A DNA stretch of 64,000 nt. Origin: Treponema sp. (GTDB taxonomy: Bacteria > Spirochaetota > Spirochaetia > Treponematales > Treponemataceae). The DNA lies in assembly GCA_016294035.1 (NCBI GenBank), contig JAEDCT010000003.1, positions 62,001-126,000 of the forward strand, read 5' to 3'. Below are positions 18,501 to 26,580 of the stretch, piece by piece (the first letter of the stretch is position 1; every line of letters begins with the position of its first letter). Both the position numbers and the translations under genes were made by a program. The notes beneath the pieces were generated by a model. It was not told the DNA's origin. It saw nothing but the letters and a program-made list of their open reading frames with translations, and did not search any database.

Positions 18501-18723
18501 AAAGCCCCGAGAGAGAACTTTCCATTGTTCTGGTAATGGACTGCTCAACTTCTTCAGGACCAGCATTCTCATATTTAGTATAGACAAGCATGTATGGAAG
18601 ATCCATTGAAGGATACATGTCTACAGGCATGTCAAAGACACAGAAAATTCCAAGGGCAACCATCATTATGAAAACAAGCAATGTGGTTACCGGTTTGTTT
18701 ACACACTTTTCAGAAAATGTCAT
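15526..18723 (-). CDS. RND-family efflux transporter permease (AcrB/HAE1 type)
   Basis: This inner-membrane pump of 1065 residues uses the proton gradient to expel drugs or other amphiphiles. The N-terminus has the typical first membrane helix (residues 10-30) and the stretch PVDMYPSMDLP. Two groups of hydrophobic helices (about 340-560 and 870-1040) flank two large periplasmic loops, giving 12 predicted helices. The helix-4 signature GLLLGIGMLVDNSIVVLEN is present. It lies between the adaptor gene (3-nt gap) and the PII-like gene. Substrates cannot be deduced. AAGGAAT precedes the ATG. Confidence 0.93.
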   Translation of the reverse strand: MTFSEKCVNKPVTTLLVFIMMVALGIFCVFDMPVDMYPSMDLPYMLVYTKYENAGPEEVEQSITRTMESSLSGLSGLKTLSSTSQSGASIIFMEFDYGTNLDTAAIEIRDKIDLVRGYFPDAADAPVTLKLDPSMMPIMNLTLRGDMTPEELRSLAEDTVSKRIEQLDGVASCNVIGGREESINVDIPRDRLEAYGLSISTISKMIGSQNIQSSGGTITAGDTNYTIKTSGKYTSIEDLKNTVISYKPDMLDSSRLVTVKLRDIADVYDGFKDETTLAFLDGDPCVMMLIQKQSGKNSVTAAKNVRKAVAEMKDILPPGVELIETSNSTDIIEQTINEVVKSVIVGALLAIAVLLVFLRSLKSTFIIGLAIPISVFITLMLMYFRGMTINMISMAGLLLGIGMLVDNSIVVLENIYAYRQRDAKPKVAAILGSQEMIASITSSTLTSVCIFLPMIMFKKKLGVMGQMFDSLAYTIIFSLLCSLVVAIALVPVLCSSYLKIDRIVDSEREGFGYGLNQALNKFFLKLDEKYARGVSYVLQHRKKFIAVLVGLLFLSFVGVKFVGFIFMPESSSDTVGIEVELPNGTTLNVTEDTLRMLEEIGKNELKGVKFTAIKVGGTSVISSGSETNTGSITWTLYRTAEREKGWDNEKSAKEKLRKYFNSIPGAKLKFSQNQNNASNGKMSIDIRCDDLNLLRSTAIQVEKILQDYGQELVTEVTSDQEEGLPQAEIVVDRNRMYELGLNIYNVGAEINASINGTIASRYTKKGDDIDVIVRLSEKDKSKLTDLDLISVTSSMGERVPLSSFAHYEENLSPVAVLREDQARMVHVEAVPMPGLSLDVVQSGVIKIINDHLVKDDSVMIGFSGDYEDMMEAVVNFGLIIIIAAILVFIVMASQFESLVDPFIVILTIPLSFIGVVFIYAIVGQRLSVVTIMGMLVLVGTIVNNGIVLVDYTNLLRKRGYELKEACVEAARNRLRPILMSTLTTVISLAPMAFFPGEGSASMQPISLTVFGGMTFGSLMTLFLMPTIYYIVNSRRIQKAKIKAARKEVQIQKKLASLESKEKGGE

Positions 18724-18726
18724 ATT

Positions 18727-19698
18727 CTATTCCTTGATTTCATCAGCTTTCTTCTCTGATTCCACATTCTTCCCGTCAATCGAAAGAATCTTAACCTTAG
18801 CACCGTCTGTCAAAAGGGACTGTCCCTTAACTACAACAATATCACCTTCCTTGAGCCCCTCACGGATTTCAGTCTTGTTATCAACTGTAAGTCCCTCAGA
18901 AACACTAACCATGCTTACACTATCCTTTTCATCAGATCCGGCTGTATTTCTGGTAACTGTGAACACGTATGGCTTTCCATCACGGCGAATAATGGCATCA
19001 GACGACAAAACAACGGCATTCTTGATTGATTCAGTAATGAGACGAACCTTTGCAAACATACCGGCACGAATTCTTGGATCTGAAGGTGTAACCTTGAGTT
19101 TTACCAGCATTGTGCGGCTTGTAGTATCAAGAACAGGAGAAACCTCAAAAACCTTTGCATTGAACTCAACTCCAGGATATGCATCAAAGGAAACTACAGC
19201 CCCCTGACCGTTTTCAATTCTTGAAATAAACCGCTCGGCAACATTGATCTTGACCTGAAGCTCATCAGTATCGCTGATCTTTGCAATTGAATAGCTCTGG
19301 GAAACCATTGTACCCAAAGTTGGACCAATTGATGTGACAGTTCCTGAAATAGGAGCCTTTACAGGGTTTGCAGCATAGTTCATTCCAGGACGACTTGCAT
19401 CAACATATGCAATAACCTGGTTTTTTCTCACATAGTCGCCTACAGAGACAACAATTCTGGAGATTTTTCCAGCCACGTCCGGATACACGTCAACTGCGTT
19501 CAATGAAGAAACATCACCACCGAATTCAAGATAATCATCAAGATTACCTTCCCTTGCAATGCTTGCGTTTACGGCATATACGTTTTCCTGCTCAGTCTCA
19601 GCAGTTTTCTTTCCGTCCTTTCCCGAACAAGACATGGTAGACAAAGCAAAGAAAGCACAGGCAAAAAGTGCAGTAGAATTAATTACAGATTTTTTCAT
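18727..19698 (-). CDS. RND efflux periplasmic adaptor (membrane fusion) lipoprotein
   Basis: A 323-residue adaptor that links the inner-membrane pump to the outer-membrane channel. It has a signal peptide ending in a lipobox (STMSC at about residues 20-24), so it is lipid-anchored in the inner membrane. A biotinyl-lipoyl-like half-motif lies at about residues 70-135 (DVYPDVAGKISRI and APISGTVTSIG), followed by the beta-barrel region. GGAGGAG lies 8-9 nt before the ATG. Start and stop are packed against the TolC-like and RND genes in one operon. Confidence 0.9.
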   Translation of the reverse strand: MKKSVINSTALFACAFFALSTMSCSGKDGKKTAETEQENVYAVNASIAREGNLDDYLEFGGDVSSLNAVDVYPDVAGKISRIVVSVGDYVRKNQVIAYVDASRPGMNYAANPVKAPISGTVTSIGPTLGTMVSQSYSIAKISDTDELQVKINVAERFISRIENGQGAVVSFDAYPGVEFNAKVFEVSPVLDTTSRTMLVKLKVTPSDPRIRAGMFAKVRLITESIKNAVVLSSDAIIRRDGKPYVFTVTRNTAGSDEKDSVSMVSVSEGLTVDNKTEIREGLKEGDIVVVKGQSLLTDGAKVKILSIDGKNVESEKKADEIKE

Positions 19699-19699
19699 T

Positions 19700-21106
19700 T
19701 TATTTTTCTCCTCCCGTGAGTTTAGTGTTTAATGTTGATTCAAGATCCATCAATGCAGATATATAGTTAAGCTTTTCAGATTCAAGACCGATTTTTGCCT
19801 GGGTAAGGCTGTTTTCGGCATCGCGAACCTCAAGAAGTTCCGTGGTTCCGTTTCTGTAGGCACGAACAGTCATGTCATAGGACCTCTGTGCAAGAGATAT
19901 GTTTCTGTTCATGGCAGTAATCTGCTCACGACACTGTATGAGAGTATCAACACATGACCTTACGGATCTCTTCTGATTTTCAAGAAGCAGCTCGCGGTTT
20001 ATTTCCAGCTGGGCAAGCTGAGCCCTCAAATCCTTTTCAGACTGGCGGTTAGCGGACCATGGAAGCATGTTTGTAAGGTTCCAGGCAACCGTAAGATTGA
20101 GAGAACCGTTGTCACTCCAGTTATCCCCTGATGGAAATCCTGACCAGCTGTCATTCTGTGCTCCAAGAGACATAGGCTGCTTAGTCCATCCGATTACAAG
20201 TGCCGGAGACCAGGTACCTAGTCCTGTTGCAGAAATTCCCAGCTTAACCTGCTCAATTTTCTTATCAAGAGACTTGATTGCAAGGCTGTTGTCACCATAT
20301 TTGCTTATGAGGTTGTCATAATCCAGATCAACATAATATGGCTCAATGTTTCCCACAAGCTCAATTTCAGTTCCCACCGGCACACCTATAAGGATCGCAA
20401 AACCATCAAGATTCTGCTTGTATACGCGCTCTGACTGAGCAACTGTTGGCCTCATGTTCTGATATGCAACCTGGGTCTGGAGCATGGCAAGTTCCGGAAC
20501 AAGACCGTTTTTGAAGTTGGTCTGAGCCTGAACCATGCGCTGTCTTGAATTTTCAAGGGTTGTCCTTGAAAGATCAAGTGACTTCTTCTGGAGAAGCAGA
20601 CCGTAGAAAGCCTTCTTAACGTTCACCTCAATCTGGTTTATGCTGTCCTGGAAGGAAATCTGACCATCCTCATAGGCAGCCTTTGCAGCACGAATTTTCT
20701 GTATGTATGCAGCAGTAAACTGCCACTCAAACCCAAGACTGGCAAGACGTGTCCACTTTGCTGCATCCCCGTCATTGGGATAAGCCTGTGTTCCAAGATA
20801 AGGTTTCAATGATGCCGAAACCTCATTTGACCTGGACATTGTTGCACTGACATTTACAGAAGGCAAAAGACAATTCCAGCCGTTCTGACTTGCCCTTTTC
20901 TTCATTTCCAGGTCAATGTCTGCAACCTTGAGAGTCTTTGAATGATCCAGAGCATAATCCACGGCTTCCATAAGTGTGAATTTCAGAATCTCTTCATCTT
21001 TTTTACCTTGCTCCCCTGATTCAGTATTGTCCTGCGAAAAGGATAAGGCATTTACCACAAGAAGCAATGCTGAAAACAAAAGAAATGTTTTTTTAATTAT
21101 ATTCAT
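19700..21106 (-). CDS. TolC-family outer membrane efflux protein
   Basis: A 468-residue outer-membrane channel subunit of the tripartite pump. A signal peptide (MNIIKKTFLLFSALLLVVNA) is followed by two repeats of long helices with the outer-membrane efflux pattern, for example LKVADIDLEMKKRASQNGW and the C-terminal half-repeat YRNGTTELLEVRDAENSL. The start at 21106 is fixed by GGAGGG 5 nt upstream. It is the first structural gene after the tetR gene (36 nt away), so regulator and pump are probably one transcript. Confidence 0.9.
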   Translation of the reverse strand: MNIIKKTFLLFSALLLVVNALSFSQDNTESGEQGKKDEEILKFTLMEAVDYALDHSKTLKVADIDLEMKKRASQNGWNCLLPSVNVSATMSRSNEVSASLKPYLGTQAYPNDGDAAKWTRLASLGFEWQFTAAYIQKIRAAKAAYEDGQISFQDSINQIEVNVKKAFYGLLLQKKSLDLSRTTLENSRQRMVQAQTNFKNGLVPELAMLQTQVAYQNMRPTVAQSERVYKQNLDGFAILIGVPVGTEIELVGNIEPYYVDLDYDNLISKYGDNSLAIKSLDKKIEQVKLGISATGLGTWSPALVIGWTKQPMSLGAQNDSWSGFPSGDNWSDNGSLNLTVAWNLTNMLPWSANRQSEKDLRAQLAQLEINRELLLENQKRSVRSCVDTLIQCREQITAMNRNISLAQRSYDMTVRAYRNGTTELLEVRDAENSLTQAKIGLESEKLNYISALMDLESTLNTKLTGGEK

Positions 21107-21142
21107 TTTTCCCTCCAAAAGAAAAATTTAATACCTGACAAA

Positions 21143-22357
21143 TTACAGTGAATTGCATCCACCACAAACCATGTGATAGAAGGACTTAACCCTGTTCCGA
21201 AGCATTTCCGTACTCATTCCATGCATCTTTCCATGCATTATGTTGAACACCGGAACCATAAAAAGCCACATGATTAGGGAACTGAAAGTTTCAGTACCAA
21301 GACCCAGATCCGGAAGCTTTTCAATCATGTCGCAGTTCTGCAGGTAATTCACAAAATAGATGAAATTATCCGCTTGCTTCTTGCTTCTTTCCCTGGATGA
21401 CTGAACCTGAAGCCACTTGCAAACCAGGAGAACATCCGGATTTTTAAGGTAATATTCGGATGCAGACTCAAGCAATAAGTAAAGGCATTCCTGACTGGAA
21501 ACTGCATGAGACATGCACCTTATTATGTAATCACATATTCTTTCAAATTCCTCAACTACTATTGAAGTAATCATGTCGCTCTTGCTCTCGAATTTTGAGT
21601 ACATGCTGCTCTTTGCAAGACCCACTTGACGGGCAACTTTCTCAACAGTCAGCTTTCTAAAGCCAAATTCCCGGATTCCATTGGCAACGGCAACAAAGAT
21701 CCTGTTGGGCGCATTGAGTTTTTCCAGCTCTTCCCTGCACAAACTGTCAATTGCCCTAATTCTCACATCAGTTATGCACCCGGACTCAATTTCAAGTCCA
21801 TTGAGGATAATGTGAGCTATCTTGCCGGCAAAAAGCCTTCTGGATTCATCATCATCCATTGGCGGATTGGACAGCACAAGATCATTTCTGTTTACAATAA
21901 AGCACATGATGCAGCTGGACATGAAAAGAATCTTCTCATACACTTCATCCCTGACCACATTTCCGTCGGCATCATAGACATCACTTAAGGCCTTAATTCC
22001 CATCTTTCCAAAGTTAAAGATTGTCTCATCAATGCAAAAAGTCTTCATCTCAGAAATGGAATAGAAAACATACTCCTTGTGGCAAAGAAGTATATAAATG
22101 ATGGCAGCAAGATCTTCTTCAGACATGGAATTATGGCTAAACCTTGGAAGAGCATTTATTATGTCCGCGTAGATACGCTGTCTCATGGCATTTTCCAGAT
22201 CATTTTTGCTTGAAAAATGCTTGTATATGGCAGCCTTTGTAATGCCAGCCTTCCCTGCAATCATGGAAAGAGAAACATCGGCAGAAATTACCCTTGAGTA
22301 AAATGAGAATGCAGCAGTAATGATATTTTCACGCGTTGAAGTCTTTTCGCAAGCCAT
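21143..22357 (-). CDS. Tandem TetR/AcrR regulator with two HTH domains
   Basis: At 404 residues this is about twice the usual TetR length. Two TetR DNA-binding domains are visible: one at about residues 5-55 (TRENIITAAF, then ITKAAIYKHFSSKNDLE) and a second at about 220-270 (FRKLTVEKVARQVGLAKSSMYSKFESKSD), each followed by an all-helical ligand-domain-like region. It looks like a duplication fused into one chain. The ATG at 22357 has AGG 9 nt upstream; an in-frame TTG at 22363 is less likely. A perfect palindrome lies 20 bp upstream, so autoregulation of tetR and the pump operon is likely. Confidence 0.85.
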   Translation of the reverse strand: MACEKTSTRENIITAAFSFYSRVISADVSLSMIAGKAGITKAAIYKHFSSKNDLENAMRQRIYADIINALPRFSHNSMSEEDLAAIIYILLCHKEYVFYSISEMKTFCIDETIFNFGKMGIKALSDVYDADGNVVRDEVYEKILFMSSCIMCFIVNRNDLVLSNPPMDDDESRRLFAGKIAHIILNGLEIESGCITDVRIRAIDSLCREELEKLNAPNRIFVAVANGIREFGFRKLTVEKVARQVGLAKSSMYSKFESKSDMITSIVVEEFERICDYIIRCMSHAVSSQECLYLLLESASEYYLKNPDVLLVCKWLQVQSSRERSKKQADNFIYFVNYLQNCDMIEKLPDLGLGTETFSSLIMWLFMVPVFNIMHGKMHGMSTEMLRNRVKSFYHMVCGGCNSL

Positions 22358-22376
22358 ATCCAAACCTAAAAGTATT

Positions 22377-22398
22377 GGTTACCGACCAGTCGGTAACC
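22377..22398. promoter_or_regulatory. TetR-type operator palindrome
   Basis: GGTTACCGAC and GTCGGTAACC are perfect 10-bp arms around a 2-bp centre, 20 bp before the tetR start. This is the standard shape of a TetR-family site. A TATATT and TATGGT pair of possible -10 boxes overlaps or flanks it on the minus strand. Confidence 0.85.
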
Positions 22399-22505
22399 AT
22401 AGAGTAAATATACTAAACTTTCCAAAACAAAGTCAATATGGATAACAAAATCTTATGAAAAATGAAAAGGAAAAGGATTATGAATCAAAAATCAAATTTT
22501 ATATC

Positions 22506-22534
22506 TAGAAAATATCATGGATAAGGTTTATAAT
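22506..22534 (+). promoter_or_regulatory. Candidate promoter of the P83/100 gene
   Basis: TAGAAA (4 of 6), a 17-nt spacer and a perfect TATAAT. A 6-bp inverted repeat AATCAG/CTGATT with a T-rich loop lies in the leader at 22545-22565. Confidence 0.5.
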
Positions 22535-22587
22535 ATCATAATGCAATCAGTCTTTTTTTCTGATTTGCTATATACATGGAGGATTAA

Positions 22588-24339
22588 ATGAAGAAGCAAG
22601 TTTTGGCATCTGCCATTCTGGCATTAGGCTTGTGCTTTGGAACATATGCTGTTTCAGTCAACGAAGCCGAATTAAAGAGCACTGGCAATGACACAATCGT
22701 ATTTGAAAACTATACAGGACCACATGCAGTCATTGAAACTGTTGAAGCAATCAAAGCAATCGGTACTGGACTTGGAAATGAATTGAACTCAAGAATAGAA
22801 ACAGCAGGAACAATCAATCCCAACGGAAAATATTCAGTAATTCATGCAATTGACCCAAATGAGCCTGCAAAACTTGATGCAGATATTCTCGTCATCAACT
22901 CAAATGCAACAGTTGACCACATCAGGAACCTCAGAAGAATCATTGCGGCATACCTTGAGGCAGCTTACGGATACAGCGAAAAAGACGCCATGACTGTTGC
23001 AACATTCGCCACAGTATACAATGCAGTATATAGAAAGAACCTCGACAACTTCAAGGCAAAGTACAAGAAGATTGTTGTTGATAACCTGACAGAAAGCAAG
23101 TGCGGTCTCTCACTCAAGTGGAATGAATGGCCAGGAAACTCTCAGATTGTAATTCCTCTCGGAGAATTCTCTGATGGCGGGCTTTCTTCAGTTGACACAT
23201 CAGTTATCAGCGACAAGAAAGTTATTGAATCAATGCAGGAAGAAGACGACAAGCAGATTGATGAACGCAAGAACATGGTAGACATCAAGGAACGCGAAGC
23301 TGAAACTGCAAACGAAAAGGCTCAGGAAGCAGCCCAGGAAGCAGCCCAGGAAAAGAAGAAGCTTGATGAACAGAAGCAGGTTCAGAAAGAAGCAGAAAAG
23401 ACAGCTGCTCAGACTCAAAAGCAGGCTGAACAGGCAAAGAAGGAAGCAGACACAAAGAAGGCTGAAGCCGTAAAGAAACAGCAGGAAGCAAAGGCTGATC
23501 CAAAGAATACTAAGAAGCAGGAAGAAGCAAAGACTGCAAAGGCTGAAGCAGACAAGGCTGTAAAGAAGGCTGAAGAAAAAAAGCAGGAAGCTGAACAGGC
23601 AAAGGAAACTGCAAAGGCTGAAGCTGAAAAGACTGAAGAACAGAAGCAGAAAGCTGATGAAGCAGCTGAAAAGGCCACTGAAGAACAGGCTAAGGCTGAC
23701 AAGAAGCAGACTGAAGCTCAGAACGAAAGAACTGAAATTGCAAAGGATCAGGAAGAACTCATCAAGGATGCAATAAAGGAAGCTTCTGATGGTACAGTTA
23801 TTGGTCTAAAGATCACAGACGAAGCAAAAATGCTTTCATCTATGGTAAAGATTAACTCAAAGTCTGGAAATGTATCAAAGGAATCACCTGTCACAGTAAT
23901 CCGTGGAAGAACAATCATTCCTGTTCAGGATGCAATAACAAGCATTGCAACTGGTGCAGCATTCCCTACATCATCATCAGATACTTCACTTGCATACCTT
24001 GCAATCTGCGGAAAGGATAAAAAGGCTACAAAGCTTTGTCTTCTCGATGCATTCAAGATGGAAATCCAGAAAGAAAGCGATGAAGTAGTTGCAATGGATT
24101 CAGTTCTTGTTAACGCAGGAAACAACTACTACTGTGTAATTATGGACAATTCAAAATACGTGATTGGTCGCTACGACAAGACAGTTTCACTTCTCATGAA
24201 GAGTACTGTTTCTGTTAAGCCAAGCACACCAATTACAGTCACTGGAAGCGGAATTATCGTTACAAACGAAAAGGGTGTTCCAGTACTTCTTTCCCTTGCA
24301 GACCTCTCTCAGATTATGGAGATATCAAACGGAAAATAA
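22588..24339 (+). CDS. P83/100-family exported coiled-coil protein
   Basis: A 583-residue exported protein resembling the spirochaete P83/100 antigen family. A signal peptide (about residues 1-21) is followed by a conserved globular part (22-205), a very long Ala/Lys/Glu/Gln coiled coil (about 215-395, runs such as EAAQEAAQEKKK), and a C-terminal beta-rich domain (about 400-583) resembling a propeller blade set. GGAGGATTAA before the ATG fixes the start. Short 12-bp DNA repeats occur within the coiled-coil part near 23326-23350, where length could vary. In Borrelia the homologue is an immunodominant antigen; the role here is unknown. It is transcribed alone and ends in hairpins. Confidence 0.82.
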   Translation: MKKQVLASAILALGLCFGTYAVSVNEAELKSTGNDTIVFENYTGPHAVIETVEAIKAIGTGLGNELNSRIETAGTINPNGKYSVIHAIDPNEPAKLDADILVINSNATVDHIRNLRRIIAAYLEAAYGYSEKDAMTVATFATVYNAVYRKNLDNFKAKYKKIVVDNLTESKCGLSLKWNEWPGNSQIVIPLGEFSDGGLSSVDTSVISDKKVIESMQEEDDKQIDERKNMVDIKEREAETANEKAQEAAQEAAQEKKKLDEQKQVQKEAEKTAAQTQKQAEQAKKEADTKKAEAVKKQQEAKADPKNTKKQEEAKTAKAEADKAVKKAEEKKQEAEQAKETAKAEAEKTEEQKQKADEAAEKATEEQAKADKKQTEAQNERTEIAKDQEELIKDAIKEASDGTVIGLKITDEAKMLSSMVKINSKSGNVSKESPVTVIRGRTIIPVQDAITSIATGAAFPTSSSDTSLAYLAICGKDKKATKLCLLDAFKMEIQKESDEVVAMDSVLVNAGNNYYCVIMDNSKYVIGRYDKTVSLLMKSTVSVKPSTPITVTGSGIIVTNEKGVPVLLSLADLSQIMEISNGK

Positions 24340-24453
24340 GTGTTCAAGCTGAAAAGGCTTTCCCCTTGCAGCTTAACAAATAACATCACCATGGCAAGAG
24401 CCACATGATAAATCAATTTCGTGCCTAAAGCTTACGCCGCGGTACAAATAATT

Positions 24454-24489
24454 AAGCCGGTATCCTTAGAAAGATGCCGGCTTTTTTTT
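24454..24489 (+). terminator. Rho-independent terminator after the P83/100 gene
   Basis: AAGCCGGTATC and GATGCCGGCTT form an 11-bp stem (one G-T) followed by eight T. It lies 115 nt after the stop; an earlier GC-poor hairpin (AAGCTG/CAGCTT, 24348-24376) has no T run. Confidence 0.85.
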
Positions 24490-24523
24490 GAAACTTATGT
24501 GAAGATTTTTTTAAGACCCTTAA

Positions 24524-25090
24524 CTAGCGTTGACCAGAAAGCTCAATATAAATCTGATCTGCAAGACCAAAACCTGCATTCTTTGTCATTGATTCAGCCA
24601 GATTATCATACATCATGTCATCATACATTTTTCTGGCATAATCATTTCCTTCAGAAAGACTTGTGTGCTGAACACTTTCCCTCATTGAAGAAAGCATCAT
24701 TTTTACCATGTAGTTTTCCATTTCCATTGACTGAACATACAGATCGCTTGTCCTGTCAATTACCGGAGTCTTACCCTTGCTGTTGCTTGCATTTGCTGCA
24801 AACCCCTGTGGCCTGGATGTTTTGTCTTTTTCTGAGGTATAGGTATCATAGAATCCCATGGTATAATCACCATTGAGCCTGTGATTCTTTGAAATCTGGC
24901 TTGAAGAAACAGATGATGTAGAGGATGATTTTGATAACGGAGAAGCTATTTCCATTGCCCTTTTGTTCTGCATATCCTGAACCATTGAAGCAAATTTCTT
25001 AGCCTCACTCTGAAGCATAGTTGTGTCAGATGCAGCCTTACCATCTGACAAAGTTCCTGTAATGCCCAAACCTGAAATTCCCAAAGCCAT
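24524..25090 (-). CDS. Flagellar rod-binding protein (FlgJ N-terminal-like)
   Basis: A 188-residue protein whose C-terminal half (about residues 110-185) matches the rod-binding domain: YVQSMEMENYMVKMMLSSMRE, then ARKMYDDMMYDNLAESM and a final GFGLADQIY. It lacks the muramidase domain of proteobacterial FlgJ, as usual in spirochaetes. It probably caps the growing rod in the periplasm. The ATG at 25090 is preferred because AGAGGTG lies 5 nt upstream; an in-frame GTG at 25096 overlaps that site. A sigma-28-type promoter precedes it. Confidence 0.85.
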   Translation of the reverse strand: MALGISGLGITGTLSDGKAASDTTMLQSEAKKFASMVQDMQNKRAMEIASPLSKSSSTSSVSSSQISKNHRLNGDYTMGFYDTYTSEKDKTSRPQGFAANASNSKGKTPVIDRTSDLYVQSMEMENYMVKMMLSSMRESVQHTSLSEGNDYARKMYDDMMYDNLAESMTKNAGFGLADQIYIELSGQR

Positions 25091-25110
25091 ATTCACACCT
25101 CTTTTTTCTA

Positions 25111-25137
25111 TTTTCGGAATAACTTGAAAGGAATTTA
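25111..25137 (-). promoter_or_regulatory. Sigma-28 (FliA) promoter candidate
   Basis: On the minus strand TAAA is followed after 15 nt by TCCGAAAA, against a consensus of TAAA-N15-GCCGATAA. It lies 21 nt before the rod-binding gene start. Confidence 0.55.
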
Positions 25138-25165
25138 AGGGTGAAAAAAAATTTAGGATGAAATT

Positions 25166-26500
25166 CTATTGCCGGGAATCCAGAAACATGGAATCCAGGA
25201 ATTTCATGCGCCCGCGTGTCCATTCCAGAAGGAAGTCAACTTCACTTGCATAGGTTGTGCGTGACTTAAAACCTGGAGCTCGCGGCCACAAATCACTACC
25301 CAAGACATGCCAGACCCGGTTATTCAATTCTCCGGCATCATCAAGGAGTCTTCCCTGCTCCTCAAGCCACACAATTGACTTTTCAAGTTCAGGGCGTCTT
25401 TGAGCCCATCTTTCCTTTACAAGACTGACAAACTCCTCATCCGTAAAAAGAATTCGATACCAGCTGAACTGATTTATCAAAAATCCATCATAGTCCATTG
25501 CAGAATTATTGTTGGCTTCCATGTCATAGCCAGCTTTAAGGTTAAACTCAACCGGAAGCAAAACATCCGAAGCCGCTTTCTGATTGTTTCCAAAGGCAAT
25601 ATCATGATCCCACACAGGTCCCATGGAAAGTTTTTTAGTGCCATAATCATAATTCATGAAAACTGAATTAAAAAAATTTGCATCATAGTTTTTCGAGAAT
25701 TCGCTGATAAGATACCAGTCAACAAAGGACTCAACATTGCAAAACTTCATCCATCCATCACGTCCCCTGAAATCATCCTTGAGAAGACTGGCGCTGAAAT
25801 CCTGGATTATACGTGCATAGGATTCATATTTTTCCTGGGAAAGGCTGTCAGGCTGCCTGATGTTAAACTGAGCCTTTACGCCAGGACTCCAGAAACTGTA
25901 TGGTCTTCCCTTGTGCGAATCGACCTCGGCCAGAAATCCCTCACCTTCAAATTCTATTCTATTGTCAGATATTTCAACCTTTTCAGAAAGACAATACAAA
26001 CCCATGAACTTGCGATTTAAATAAAGGCTAACAAACCTGGACTGTGGATTCCATTTCATTGAATTCCAGACATTGTGGGACAAATACTCAACGTAGGCAT
26101 TTCGAAGCATGGATCTGTCAAAAGCATTGGCAATGAGAAGCCATTTTCTTGACTTATCCATTCCCAGCAGGGATTCTTCCCGGTCAAGCTTAACAAGATA
26201 GGGCTTTTTTTGAGTAAAAATATTATTCCATGTGGAATTTCCATGGCCGCGAATTTTACAATCAAGGTTCTTGCCACCACCAATACTAAAGCTGGCCTTG
26301 ACATATTTTTCCTTGGACTTGATGGCCTTGTTTGCCTCAGTATCAATGCATATAACAGGAAATCCCAGCGCATCAACCTGCTCACGGGTAATGATATTGC
26401 CTGCACTCATGAGAAACATGAAAACACAGGCTGCCATGAGAACCAAAAGAGAAACCGTGGTAATAAGACGGGACCTAATGCGAAGATTTCTAAAACCCAT
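25166..26500 (-). CDS. CotH-kinase family protein, membrane anchored
   Basis: A 444-residue protein with an N-terminal membrane segment (about residues 12-32) and a CotH domain, an atypical protein-kinase-like fold. Recognisable are KIRGHGNSTW (about 83-92), KKPYLVKLDRE with a lysine likely to contact ATP (about 98-108), and GPVWDHDIAFGN (about 296-307) holding the metal-binding acidic residues. The catalytic domain would face the periplasm. It is divergent from a glycosyltransferase gene. No Shine-Dalgarno is visible; the ATG at 26500 follows 6 nt after a good -10 box. Targets of bacterial CotH proteins outside spore coats are unknown. Confidence 0.85.
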   Translation of the reverse strand: MGFRNLRIRSRLITTVSLLVLMAACVFMFLMSAGNIITREQVDALGFPVICIDTEANKAIKSKEKYVKASFSIGGGKNLDCKIRGHGNSTWNNIFTQKKPYLVKLDREESLLGMDKSRKWLLIANAFDRSMLRNAYVEYLSHNVWNSMKWNPQSRFVSLYLNRKFMGLYCLSEKVEISDNRIEFEGEGFLAEVDSHKGRPYSFWSPGVKAQFNIRQPDSLSQEKYESYARIIQDFSASLLKDDFRGRDGWMKFCNVESFVDWYLISEFSKNYDANFFNSVFMNYDYGTKKLSMGPVWDHDIAFGNNQKAASDVLLPVEFNLKAGYDMEANNNSAMDYDGFLINQFSWYRILFTDEEFVSLVKERWAQRRPELEKSIVWLEEQGRLLDDAGELNNRVWHVLGSDLWPRAPGFKSRTTYASEVDFLLEWTRGRMKFLDSMFLDSRQ

Positions 26501-26506
26501 GGCTTG

Positions 26507-26535
26507 ATTTTACTGGAATAGAAAAACAGTTTCAA
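26507..26535 (-). promoter_or_regulatory. Sigma-70 promoter, probable leaderless mRNA (CotH gene)
   Basis: On the minus strand TTGAAA, 17-nt spacer, TAAAAT, then only 6 nt to the ATG at 26500. Confidence 0.7.
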
Positions 26536-26545
26536 CTTAAACAAG

Positions 26546-26574
26546 TTGATAGAAAAATCAATTTATTGTAAAGT
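26546..26574 (+). promoter_or_regulatory. Sigma-70 promoter, probable leaderless mRNA (glycosyltransferase)
   Basis: TTGATA, 17-nt spacer, TAAAGT, then 6 nt to the ATG at 26581. It is back to back with the CotH promoter, with only 10 bp between the two -35 boxes. Confidence 0.65.
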
Positions 26575-26580
26575 TTTGGA

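Noticed and set aside
18590..19207. A 205-codon plus-strand frame across the RND/adaptor junction
   Set aside because: It lies wholly inside two well-supported efflux genes and has no ribosome site or recognisable motif.
24348..24376. Hairpin directly after the P83/100 stop as a terminator
   Set aside because: The stem has no following T run; the hairpin at 24454-24489 is a much better terminator.
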